31,095 nucleotides of DNA from Lachnospiraceae bacterium (GTDB taxonomy: Bacteria > Bacillota > Clostridia > Lachnospirales > Lachnospiraceae): positions 1 to 31,095 of the forward strand of contig VSNM01000066.1 of the NCBI GenBank assembly GCA_009774245.1, read 5' to 3'. Under the pieces are notes generated by a model. The model had not been told where the DNA came from, made no database searches, and worked only from the letters and a program-made list of their open reading frames with translations. Position 1 is the first letter of the stretch, and each line of letters begins with the position of its first letter. Position numbers and translations under genes: made by a program. Shown piece by piece: positions 23,600 through 31,095 of the stretch.

Positions 23600-25147
23600 A
23601 TGGATTACATGATTTTGGTTTCGATCATCCTGCCCATTATCGCGGGGGCAGTTCTGCTCCTTATGCCGGAAAAGGTGTTTGCGGACAGACTGCGCCTCCT
23701 GGAAGTGACAGGTGTGTCATTTGTTGTGAGCGCGCTTCTGGCTGTGATTGTGATCAGCGGAGCGGTTGGGGACAGGCTGGTACTGTTCCGGCTGGTGGAC
23801 GAGATACCGGTGTACTTTGAGATTGACAACCTCGGGAGGCTTTTTGCCGGCATCGTGGTGCTGGTGTTTGTGCTGGCAGGATTCTTTTCCTTTGTCTATA
23901 TGTCGCATGAGAAAAATGAGAAGCGGTATTATGGATTCTATCTGATCACGTTTGGCGTACTGATGGGGCTGTGCTTTGCGGGGAATCTCGTGACGCTCTA
24001 TCTGTTTTATGAGTTTATGACGCTTGCGTCGATGCCGTTGGTGATTCACTCGGGCTCAAAGGAAGCGGTCATGGCGGCATTGAAATATCTGTTTTATTCA
24101 TTTTGCGGTGCATATATGGCGCTCTTTGGGATTTATTTCCTATACAAATGTGCTTATGTGGACACATCCATAGGGAGTGGACTTTCTCTGGCTGTGGGTG
24201 AGCTGGATGCGCATATGATGGACTTTGCGGCGGGCGGCAGGCCGGAAATGGATGCGGTTCTCCGGTCGGGAAACAGGGAAATTTGTCTCGTTGCGATATT
24301 TTTGATGATTGTGGGCTTTGGCGTGAAGGCGGGATGCTTTCCGCTCCACGCGTGGCTTCCGACAGCGCATCCTGTGGCGCCGGCGCCGGCTTCGGCTTTC
24401 CTGTCCGGCATTATCGTGAAGGGCGGTGTCCTTGCGATCATCCGGGTGGTATACTATTATGTCGGGGCGGATTTTCTGCGCGGCACATGGGTGCAGACGG
24501 CATGGGCGGTTCTTGCGGTTGTGACGCTCCTGATGGGTTCGTCGCTTGCTTTTAAGGAAAAAATATTGAAAAAGCGGCTGGCCTACTCTACGGTGTCAAA
24601 CCTTTCTTATATTTTGCTGGGACTATCCATGCTGAATGCGACGGCACTGACGGGAAGTCTGCTGCATGTGGTGTTTCATGCGGTGATCAAGAGTGCGCTG
24701 TTTCTGTCGGCGGGCGCGCTGATCTTCACGACCGGACGGACGAAGGTCAATGATTTCGTGGGACTTGGCAGGAAGATGCCGGTTCTCTTCTGGTCCTACA
24801 CGATTGTCTCCCTTGGCCTGATTGGCATTCCGCCCACAAGCGGCGTCATCAGCAAGTGGTATCTGGCGACAGGGTGTCTTGAGAGCGGGATGGCAGGACT
24901 TTCGTGGATTGGACCGGCGGCGCTCTTGATCTCAGCGCTCCTGACGGCGGGATATCTGCTTCCGCTGAGCATCCGCGGGTTTCTGATGGAGCCGGATTAC
25001 AATGCGGTGCACAATGATTACAGGGAGCCGCGGCTGCTGATGCTGGCGCCGGTCGTGATCCTGGCTGTGATCACACTTGTGCTTGGGCTGTATCCGACAC
25101 CCTTGATCCAATTGATCCAAAACGGTATTGCTGCCGGCTTATTTTAG
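23600..25147 (+). CDS. proton-channel antiporter subunit 2 (NuoL/M/N-like)
   Basis: The 515-residue proton_antipo_M protein shows E138 in LFYEFMTLASMPLVIH, K243 and H250 in GFGVKAGCFPLHAWLPTAHP, a lysine helix ASAFLSGIIVKGG, and LKKRLAYSTVSNLSYILLG. All channel residues are kept. Between residues 185 and 230 it carries a loop richer in charged residues than subunits 1 or 3. GGAGG lies upstream, 22 bases after subunit 1. It is closest in look to subunit 3, suggesting a tandem duplication, and either could take the MrpA- or MrpD-like site. Confidence 0.9.
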   Translation: MDYMILVSIILPIIAGAVLLLMPEKVFADRLRLLEVTGVSFVVSALLAVIVISGAVGDRLVLFRLVDEIPVYFEIDNLGRLFAGIVVLVFVLAGFFSFVYMSHEKNEKRYYGFYLITFGVLMGLCFAGNLVTLYLFYEFMTLASMPLVIHSGSKEAVMAALKYLFYSFCGAYMALFGIYFLYKCAYVDTSIGSGLSLAVGELDAHMMDFAAGGRPEMDAVLRSGNREICLVAIFLMIVGFGVKAGCFPLHAWLPTAHPVAPAPASAFLSGIIVKGGVLAIIRVVYYYVGADFLRGTWVQTAWAVLAVVTLLMGSSLAFKEKILKKRLAYSTVSNLSYILLGLSMLNATALTGSLLHVVFHAVIKSALFLSAGALIFTTGRTKVNDFVGLGRKMPVLFWSYTIVSLGLIGIPPTSGVISKWYLATGCLESGMAGLSWIGPAALLISALLTAGYLLPLSIRGFLMEPDYNAVHNDYREPRLLMLAPVVILAVITLVLGLYPTPLIQLIQNGIAAGLF

Positions 25148-25164
25148 GGAAAGGGAGGGTTCAA

Positions 25165-26658
25165 ATGGTTTTAGGTCTGATGCTTACGGTGATACTGCTT
25201 CCTTTTGCGGGTGGTTTGCTGTTACAGGTTATAAAGTTTAAGGATAAGCGGCAGAAGCAGTGTTATATCTTTGCCTATGTGCTGATCAATACGCTGCTGA
25301 CTTATGTGCTGCTGTGGCAGGGGCCCACGGAGCTGATCAGGGTGATCAATTTTGCCGGCGCGAAGCTTGATTTTTCCTTCAAACTCGACGGTATGGGCAT
25401 TGTCTTTGCGGGGCTGGTGTCGACGCTCTGGCCGCTCGCGACGCTGTACTCGTTTCCGTATATGGAGCATGAGCACAATGGGCGCGTCCATGAGAATATT
25501 TTCTATCTGTTTTACACGGCGACCTATGGCGTGACGCTCGGCATTTCCATGTCCGGCAATATGCTGACGATGTATTGTTTTTATGAACTACTGACGCTGG
25601 TGACCGTTCCGCTTGTCATGCACACGCTCACGAAGGAGGCGGTGCTTGCCAGCCGCAAGTATTTCTATTACTCGCTTGGCGGGGCGGCGTTTGCCTTCAT
25701 CGGTCTGATCTTTCTGGTGGTGTATGGGGACAGTCTTGCTTTCACATATGGCGGTGTGTTAAATCTGTCGCAGATAGGCGGTAAGAAGGATTTGTTGTTG
25801 TTTGTGTATGTGCTGGCCTTTCTGGGGTTTGGTGTCAAGGCTGCGGTCTGTCCGTTTAACGCATGGCTTCCACAGGCAGGAGTGGCGCCAACGCCGGTCA
25901 CGGCGCTTCTGCACGCGGTAGCAGTCGTGAAGTCAGGTGCATTTGCGATTATGCGTCTGACATATTATGGTTTTGGCACTGATTTTCTGCGGGGGACATG
26001 GGCGCAATACCTGCTGCTGTGTTTTGTCATTTTTACGATTGTGTACGGGTGCAGTATGGCGGTGAAGGAGACGCACATCAAGCGCAGACTTGCGTTCTCG
26101 ACCATATCCAATCTGTCGTATATCCTGTTTGGTGTGCTGATCATGACGCCGCTAGGTCTGGTTGGGGCGCTCTGCCACATGGTTTTTCATGGTGTGATGA
26201 AGATCTGTTCCTTCTTCTGCGCAGGCGCGATGATCACGCAGGCACACGCGAATTATGTCTATGAGATTGACGGCATGGCGAAGAAGATGCCGAAGATTTT
26301 TGGTATTTTTACGGTGTCCGCGCTTGCGCTGATGGGTGTGCCGGGGCTGTGCGGCTTTGTGTCGAAGTGGCATCTGGCGAAGGCGGCCTTTGCGAGCGGG
26401 AATATGCTTGCGGTTGTGGGTGTGGGCGGACTGCTGATATCGGCCCTGCTGACAGCGATCTATATGCTCAGCATTGTGATCAGGGCGTATTATCCAGGAA
26501 ATGATTTTGACTATGGGAAGCTGCATGACGATATCCGTGATCCGGACTGGAGGATGCTTTTGCCGCTCTTTTTGTTCGTGATATTGATGGTGGTGTTTGG
26601 TGTGTACAATGAGCCGGTCGTGAATTTCTTCCGGGCTGTGGCGTCGGGAATGATATAG
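25165..26658 (+). CDS. proton-channel antiporter subunit 3 (NuoL/M/N-like)
   Basis: The 497-residue proton_antipo_M protein has E141 in CFYELLTLVTVPLVMH and K225 in GFGVKAAVCPFNAWLPQAGV. The histidine of the usual PxHxWLP motif is replaced by Asn at 232. The central lysine helix reads TALLHAVAVVKSGAFAI, and IKRRLAFSTISNLSYILFG follows. FHGVMKICSFFCAGAMI carries the next polar helix. GGGAGGG lies upstream, 17 bases after subunit 2. Alignment of motifs with subunit 2 is continuous, supporting common descent. The His-to-Asn change might alter coupling in this subunit; this is inferred only. Confidence 0.9.
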   Translation: MVLGLMLTVILLPFAGGLLLQVIKFKDKRQKQCYIFAYVLINTLLTYVLLWQGPTELIRVINFAGAKLDFSFKLDGMGIVFAGLVSTLWPLATLYSFPYMEHEHNGRVHENIFYLFYTATYGVTLGISMSGNMLTMYCFYELLTLVTVPLVMHTLTKEAVLASRKYFYYSLGGAAFAFIGLIFLVVYGDSLAFTYGGVLNLSQIGGKKDLLLFVYVLAFLGFGVKAAVCPFNAWLPQAGVAPTPVTALLHAVAVVKSGAFAIMRLTYYGFGTDFLRGTWAQYLLLCFVIFTIVYGCSMAVKETHIKRRLAFSTISNLSYILFGVLIMTPLGLVGALCHMVFHGVMKICSFFCAGAMITQAHANYVYEIDGMAKKMPKIFGIFTVSALALMGVPGLCGFVSKWHLAKAAFASGNMLAVVGVGGLLISALLTAIYMLSIVIRAYYPGNDFDYGKLHDDIRDPDWRMLLPLFLFVILMVVFGVYNEPVVNFFRAVASGMI

Positions 26659-26675
26659 GGAGGGGGAGATTGGAT

Positions 26676-28940
26676 ATGGATATGGCCATAAGAAATAGTT
26701 TTTGGACAGTGCTCTTTCCTTTTGTAATGTGTTTCTGGGTATGGTTTGTGTCGCGTGTGAGGACGAAAGACAAAAAGAAAGTATGTGCATGGATCATGAT
26801 TCTCGCCAGCGCGGTGGAACTTGTGGCAACGCTGAGTCTGGTGATCTGTGATCTGCGGGGGATTTCGATGGACGTCTATGAGATCGCTGGCACGGGCGGC
26901 CTGGGGCTTCATTTTATGTACTCGGGCTTTCGCGGAATCTTTGGCGTGCTGACTGCGTTTGCGTGGTTTGTGACTTCGCTGTTCTCGTTTGACTATATGA
27001 AAAATGACACGAATGTCATAGGATATGACTTGTTCAATCTGCTGACACTCGGCGCGACGATGGGAATTTTTTACGCGGCGGATTTGTTCACACTGTTCTT
27101 TTTCTTTGAGATCATGTCATTCACGTCGTTTGTGTGGGTGGCACACAGGCAGACGAGGGATTCGCTGTACGCGGCGGGGACGTATCTGGGAATCGCGGTC
27201 GCGGGCGGTATGGCGATCCTGATGGGATTGTTTATCCTGTATAGCCGGCTTGGGACGCTGGCATTTGACGGGATGTATGACCGCGCTGTGATGCTGATGA
27301 GCAGTGGCAGCAGCGCAGACGCTACATGGCTGTTTGTGGCGGCGGGCTGTATGTTTGTGGGGTTTGGCGCGAAGGCGGGCGCTTTTCCGGTGCATGTATG
27401 GCTGCCGCAGTCCTACACGGAGGCGCCTGCACCTGCGACAGCGCTCCTGTCTGCGATCCTGAGTAAGACAGGTGTCTTTGGGATTATGCTGGTGACGCTC
27501 GATGTGCTCCCGATGCGGGGCAGCTGGGGCATGTTTCTCCTGATGGTCGGCGTCGTGACGATGGTGCTGGGTGGAATCCGGGGTGTGATGAGCAGTAATT
27601 TTAAGACGACGCTGGCGTATTCGTCCATGTCACAGATCGGTTTTATTCTGACCGGTGTGGGGATGCAGTCGCTGCTCGCCGAGTATCTGATGAAGATGAC
27701 CGGTACGGGGCAGGTGGCGGAGCTTATCGGGGCAGTCGATTCAGGGTATGTGGACCACGAGGCGGTCGCGGAGATCACGAAAGTGTTTGGCATGGCGGTG
27801 AATGGCACATGTCTCCATATGCTCAATCATTCGCTGGTGAAGCTTGTCCTCTTTATGGTGGCGGGCGTGATCTTTATGCAGGTGCGAAGCTATGAGCTGA
27901 ATCAGGTGCGCGGTTTCGGACGGAAAAAGCCGTTTCTGCTGGCGGTATTTGTGCTGGCGGCAGCCGGAGTTGGCGGGATTCCGTTCTTGAACGGGTATGT
28001 GAGTAAGACGCTCCTGCATGAGAGTATCGCGGAGTACGGTGCGCTGCTGGCGTTTGCGGAGGGGAATCCCGGCGCGCCTGCGTTGTCAGCGACACCTGCG
28101 CTGATGCGGGCGGTGGAGGTGCTGTTTTTGTTTTCGGGCGGACTGACAGTCGCGTATATGACAAAGCTCTTTGTCGTTCTTTTTGTGGAAAAGAACAGTG
28201 ACAAGAAAGTACAGGAAACTTATGATGCGGCGAAGGCTTACGCTCCGCTGGGGAGTAAGTTTGCAATCGCGCTGTGCGCCCTGCCGATTCCTTTTATCGG
28301 AATGCTGCCCAATCTGGTGGCACAGCCGATCGCGGAGTACGGGCTTGTGCGTTTTGGGTTGAGTCATCTGTTGGAGAATCAGCACGAGAATATTCACTAT
28401 TATTCGCTGCACAATCTGTCGGGGGCGCTTGTTTCCATTATTGTCGGCGCGGCCGTTTACTTCCTTGTGGTGCGGATTATGATATTGCGCGGTGTTTTTG
28501 TCAAAAATAAGGAGGGCGGATACCGCGATGTATTCCCGTCATGGCTCAATCTGGAGAAGTATGTGTACAGGGCAGTGTTTTACACAGCAGTGCCGTTTGT
28601 TTTGGGGATAATTTCAAGAATTTTGGACAGCATTGTGGATACCGCTGTCGTAATCCTGCGAAAGACAGTGTACAGCGACCGGGCGCTGCCGTATGAGCTG
28701 CCGGAGGGCAACCGCGTGACGCACCGCATCGGATATACGATGGAGCGCGTGCGGCTGCTGTATTACGCGGTGATGCGCAAAGAGGGCTATGAGCCGAAGA
28801 ACTATGAGCACAAGCTGGCGATGAAAGGGACGGATATCTTTGAGAACCTCCGTATCATCGAGCGCAGCCTGTCGTTTGGGTTGTTTATGTTCTGCGTGGG
28901 GCTGGGACTCACGATGATGTATCTGTTGATGGTGAATTAG
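26676..28940 (+). CDS. large proton-channel subunit 4 with C-terminal extension (NuoL-like)
   Basis: The 754-residue proton_antipo_M protein shows E145 in FFFFEIMSFTSFVWVAH, K233 and H240 in GFGAKAGAFPVHVWLPQSYTEAP, a lysine helix ATALLSAILSKTG, and FKTTLAYSSMSQIGFILTG. About 200 further residues follow: more helices (RAVFYTAVPFVLGIISRI), then a charged stretch and a last helix FGLFMFCVGLGLTMMYLLMV. Such a tail recalls NuoL/HyfB lateral extensions, but it is not the MrpA C-terminus, whose DUF4040 and MbhE parts are encoded separately upstream. The ATG at 26676 has AGGGAGGGGGA at a good distance; an in-frame TTG at 26670 is possible. Confidence 0.9.
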   Translation: MDMAIRNSFWTVLFPFVMCFWVWFVSRVRTKDKKKVCAWIMILASAVELVATLSLVICDLRGISMDVYEIAGTGGLGLHFMYSGFRGIFGVLTAFAWFVTSLFSFDYMKNDTNVIGYDLFNLLTLGATMGIFYAADLFTLFFFFEIMSFTSFVWVAHRQTRDSLYAAGTYLGIAVAGGMAILMGLFILYSRLGTLAFDGMYDRAVMLMSSGSSADATWLFVAAGCMFVGFGAKAGAFPVHVWLPQSYTEAPAPATALLSAILSKTGVFGIMLVTLDVLPMRGSWGMFLLMVGVVTMVLGGIRGVMSSNFKTTLAYSSMSQIGFILTGVGMQSLLAEYLMKMTGTGQVAELIGAVDSGYVDHEAVAEITKVFGMAVNGTCLHMLNHSLVKLVLFMVAGVIFMQVRSYELNQVRGFGRKKPFLLAVFVLAAAGVGGIPFLNGYVSKTLLHESIAEYGALLAFAEGNPGAPALSATPALMRAVEVLFLFSGGLTVAYMTKLFVVLFVEKNSDKKVQETYDAAKAYAPLGSKFAIALCALPIPFIGMLPNLVAQPIAEYGLVRFGLSHLLENQHENIHYYSLHNLSGALVSIIVGAAVYFLVVRIMILRGVFVKNKEGGYRDVFPSWLNLEKYVYRAVFYTAVPFVLGIISRILDSIVDTAVVILRKTVYSDRALPYELPEGNRVTHRIGYTMERVRLLYYAVMRKEGYEPKNYEHKLAMKGTDIFENLRIIERSLSFGLFMFCVGLGLTMMYLLMVN

Positions 28941-28963
28941 ATCGGATGAGAGGAGGATGAACT

Positions 28964-30433
28964 ATGCTGGAAAATTGGAACAGACCACAAAGACCAGAGG
29001 AAGCGGAGCTGGAGGAGCGCTTAAAGGCGGCAAATGAGAGGCTTGCAGGCCAGCAGATGATGATTAAGGAGCGCGGCCTGCCGGTGCTGGTGTTGTTTGA
29101 GGGCTGGGGAACCGCAGGAAAAGGAAGCGTGCTGGGAAAGGTGATCCGTAACATTGATCCGCGTTTTTTCAAAGTCGCGGCGATGGACGTGCCGACACAG
29201 GAGGAGCGAAGGAAGCCCTTTCTCTACCGTCATTTTGTCAAGATTCCTGAGGCGGGGAAGTTCATGTTTCTGGATTCTGGCTGGATGGATGAGGTGACAG
29301 GAGAGTGCCTGGACGGGACGCTAAAAGAAAAGGATTATAAGAAAAAGGTCGAGAGCATCAAGCGGTTTGAGCGACAGTTGACTGACAATGGGTATCTGGT
29401 GATGAAGTTCTTTTTTCACATCAGCCAGAAGGAACAGAAAAAGCGAATCGACGCGCTGAAATCAGACAAGAACACAAGCTGGCGCGTGGGCGAGAAAGAC
29501 AGCTGGCAGAACAGGCATTATGACAAGTGCCTCAGTGTGTTTGACCGCTATCTGAATGACACGAATTTGCCTGCTGCTCCGTGGTACATCATTGATGCGA
29601 AGAGCAGAAAATGGGCGCAGCTTCAGGTGCTGGAGACTCTGGCTAGCGGGATTGACACCGCGTTGAAGAACAGCGCGATGGCAGTACCCCTGCTGCAGAA
29701 TGTATTTCCACTGGAGAGGATGCCAAAGCTGGATGAGATCGATCTGGACAAGGCTGTCACACAGGAGGAATACCGCGCGGAGCTTGACCGGCTGCAGGAG
29801 AGACTGGGACACCTGCACAATAAATTATATCGCAAAAAAGTGCCTGTCATCATCGCGTATGAGGGATGGGATGCAGCAGGAAAGGGCGGCAATATCAAGC
29901 GAATCACGGAGGCGCTTGATCCCAGAGGGTTTGAGGTTCATCCGATCGCAAGTCCCGAGCCGCATGAGAAGGCCAGACATTACCTCTGGCGCTTCTGGAA
30001 CCGCCTGCCAAAGACCGGACATATCGCTGTCTTTGACAGGACGTGGTATGGAAGAGTCATGGTGGAGCGGCTGGAAGGCTTCTGCAGGGAGAACGACTGG
30101 CAGAGGGCATACAATGAGATCAATGAGTTTGAGAGGGAGCTCGCGGACTGGGGAGCGGTCATCATCAAATTCTGGGTGCAGATCGACAAGGACACACAGC
30201 TTGCCCGCTTTAACGAGCGTCAGAATACACCGGCAAAGCAGTGGAAGATCACGGAGGAGGACTGGCGCAACAGGGAGAAGTGGGATCTGTATGAGGGCGC
30301 AGTGAACGAGATGCTGCAAAAGACCAACACCACCTATGCGCCGTGGCATATCCTGGAATCTAATGATAAGCGGTATGCGCGCCTGAAGGCTTTGAGAATC
30401 GTGATCGAATCAATAGAGAAGGCATTGGATTAA
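28964..30433 (+). CDS. two-domain PPK2 family polyphosphate kinase (PAP type)
   Basis: The 489-residue protein is two tandem PPK2 domains. The C-terminal one is complete: Walker A EGWDAAGKGG (300-309), HPIASPEPHEKARHYLWRFW, lid and Walker B FDRTWYGRVMVERL (357-370), and WRNREKWDLYE. The N-terminal one is degenerate: EGWGTAGKGS (46-55) lacks the Asp of GWDAAGKG, and DRxWYxR is replaced by FLDSGWMDEV. In class II PPK2 (polyphosphate:AMP phosphotransferase) only the C-terminal domain is catalytic, converting AMP to ADP with polyphosphate as donor. It starts 23 bases after the last antiporter gene with GAGGAGG, so it is probably the last gene of that operon, and ends before a strong terminator. 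Confidence 0.93.
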   Translation: MLENWNRPQRPEEAELEERLKAANERLAGQQMMIKERGLPVLVLFEGWGTAGKGSVLGKVIRNIDPRFFKVAAMDVPTQEERRKPFLYRHFVKIPEAGKFMFLDSGWMDEVTGECLDGTLKEKDYKKKVESIKRFERQLTDNGYLVMKFFFHISQKEQKKRIDALKSDKNTSWRVGEKDSWQNRHYDKCLSVFDRYLNDTNLPAAPWYIIDAKSRKWAQLQVLETLASGIDTALKNSAMAVPLLQNVFPLERMPKLDEIDLDKAVTQEEYRAELDRLQERLGHLHNKLYRKKVPVIIAYEGWDAAGKGGNIKRITEALDPRGFEVHPIASPEPHEKARHYLWRFWNRLPKTGHIAVFDRTWYGRVMVERLEGFCRENDWQRAYNEINEFERELADWGAVIIKFWVQIDKDTQLARFNERQNTPAKQWKITEEDWRNREKWDLYEGAVNEMLQKTNTTYAPWHILESNDKRYARLKALRIVIESIEKALD

Positions 30434-30438
30434 TAGAT

Positions 30439-30468
30439 AAAAAACGACACCTGCGGGTGTCGTTTTTT
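30439..30468 (+). terminator. rho-independent terminator
   Basis: Perfect arms AAAAAACGACACC (30439-30451) and GGTGTCGTTTTTT (30456-30468) flank a TGCG tetraloop, with a T tract built into the second arm. It lies 6 bases after the PPK2 stop and, with its A-rich left arm, could act in both directions. Confidence 0.93.
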
Positions 30469-30490
30469 GCGTTTGATAGCGGAGAAGGAC

Positions 30491-30551
30491 TTGACATATA
30501 TAGATTATCGATATATAATGTAAACCATGATATATCGATAATCTATATAAT
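30491..30551 (+). promoter_or_regulatory. padR promoter embedded in a perfect 20-bp inverted repeat
   Basis: TTGACA (30491-30496) and TATAAT (30514-30519) form a consensus promoter with a 17-bp spacer. Perfectly complementary arms lie at 30497-30516 and 30530-30549 around a 13-base spacer, covering the -10 and the start site. A second TATAAT at 30546-30551 follows with the same TATATAATGT context. Strong transcription shut by a bound dimer, most likely PadR itself, is inferred. Confidence 0.85.
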
Positions 30552-30596
30552 GTGAACTATGGAAATTTTGTAAATCAGGAAAGGAGCGGTTTTATT

Positions 30597-30923
30597 ATGG
30601 CAATTGACAAATCTTTGATTTCGGGAAGTACCTCTATACTTATCCTGCGTCTTTTGGAGGACAAGGACATGTATGGTTATGAGATGATCGAGACGCTCGA
30701 GGCAAAGTCAAAAAATGTATTTACGTTAAAGGCAGGGACGCTTTATCCATTGCTGCATTCCCTTGAGGAGAAACAATATCTGACCTCCTATGAGAGCGAG
30801 GTCAACGGAAAGCTGCGCAAGTACTACAGCATCACGAAGGGCGGTAAGAAATACCTGAAATCCAAGAGGGAGGAGTGGCAGGAGTACCAGACAGCCGTAG
30901 TGAATGTGCTCAGCATGGCGTAA
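30597..30923 (+). CDS. PadR-family transcriptional regulator
   Basis: The 108-residue protein is a PadR winged helix. MYGYEMIETLEAKSKNVFTL and KAGTLYPLLHSLEEKQYLTS are the family signature, with the beta wing in GKLRKYYSITKGGKKYL. A C-terminal dimerisation helix ends VVNVLSM. PadR repressors release DNA on binding aromatic or drug-like ligands, or respond to envelope-active compounds. The ATG at 30597 follows AAAGGAG; an in-frame start at 30552 would sit on the second -10 and is rejected. The operator immediately upstream indicates autoregulation. The gene at 31042 is its likely co-transcribed partner, a common pairing in Clostridia. Confidence 0.95.
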   Translation: MAIDKSLISGSTSILILRLLEDKDMYGYEMIETLEAKSKNVFTLKAGTLYPLLHSLEEKQYLTSYESEVNGKLRKYYSITKGGKKYLKSKREEWQEYQTAVVNVLSMA

Positions 30924-31041
30924 GGAGCTTGCGGCAAATAACCGGTGTCGGTCGGGATGTGTCAGTTATTTTTCTGCAGATCCTGATGTCGTGCGGGAAT
31001 GACAGATTCCGGGGGATGTATTGAAATAAGGAGAGATAAAA

Positions 31042-31095
31042 ATGGAAGAATTTATAAGGACTTTAACGGAGCAGATACGCTGTGCGAAAGCGCGT
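31042..31095 (+). CDS. start of a probable permease-prefix-domain protein (cut by window edge)
   Basis: Only 18 codons are visible: MEEFIRTLTEQIRCAKAR. ATAAGGAGAG lies about 8 bases before the ATG. The EFIRTLTEQIRCAKAR start resembles membrane proteins with a permease prefix domain that sit beside PadR regulators in Clostridia. That match rests on a short stretch and on context. The 118 bases between padR and this gene hold no other feature I can see. Confidence 0.6.
   Translation, partial: MEEFIRTLTEQIRCAKAR

Noticed and set aside
19187..30433. Membrane-bound hydrogenase operon
   Set aside because: The subunit order is Mbh-like, but no Ni-Fe large or small subunit and no ferredoxin-type protein is present.
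1..31095. CRISPR arrays, insertion sequences, prophage genes
   Set aside because: No regularly spaced repeats, transposase, integrase or phage structural motifs were seen on either strand.

Overview
The window looks like chromosomal DNA of a low-to-mid GC Gram-positive anaerobe of the Clostridia, most likely Lachnospiraceae. The grounds are strong AGGAGG-type ribosome sites, lipoprotein signal peptides, GHKL/LytTR and OmpR-type two-component systems, long FtsX-type permeases that begin MTWPFENDT, and a PadR regulator followed by the start of a likely permease-prefix-domain protein. The species cannot be named from the sequence alone. No rRNA, tRNA, CRISPR array, insertion sequence or phage gene was found.

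Region 1 (1-3500) is a decayed patch. It holds a small lipoprotein and an OmpR-type response regulator with a one-base frameshift. A histidine kinase survives only as its N-terminus. Then comes a visibly AT-rich block with a YdeI-like gene, an unrecognised gene broken by an in-frame TGA, and a divergent WYL-domain regulator frameshifted in a run of A. A strong palindromic operator lies between the last two.

Region 2 (3500-18260) is a signalling and envelope-transport island. It contains two small lipoproteins, an OmpR-type response regulator with a short-loop histidine kinase, and an ABC operon of one ATPase and three paralogous FtsX-type permeases. After these come a CPBP (CAAX protease-like) membrane protein and a LytTR response regulator with an AgrC-like GHKL kinase. 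Two promoter architectures tie the genes together. Three promoters (lipoproteins, CPBP protein, LytTR regulator) share paired repeats about 21 bp apart, placed at a fixed distance from a -35/-10 pair. Two others (OmpR-type system, ABC operon) share ACATTT repeats 11 bp apart, placed at a fixed distance from the -10. The inference is two interlinked regulons for sensing and resisting peptides or envelope stress.

Region 3 (18500-30470) is a well-preserved, probably co-transcribed block. It starts with trmB, followed by an Mrp/Mbh-type cation-proton antiporter cluster in the order E, F, G, DUF4040, MbhE+B, C, and then four separate NuoL/M/N-like proton-channel subunits. A two-domain PPK2-type polyphosphate kinase comes last, ending at a textbook terminator. 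No hydrogenase or other redox subunit is present.

Region 4 (30490-31095) is a PadR regulator under a consensus promoter buried in a perfect 20-bp inverted repeat. The first 18 codons of its probable partner gene run off the window edge.
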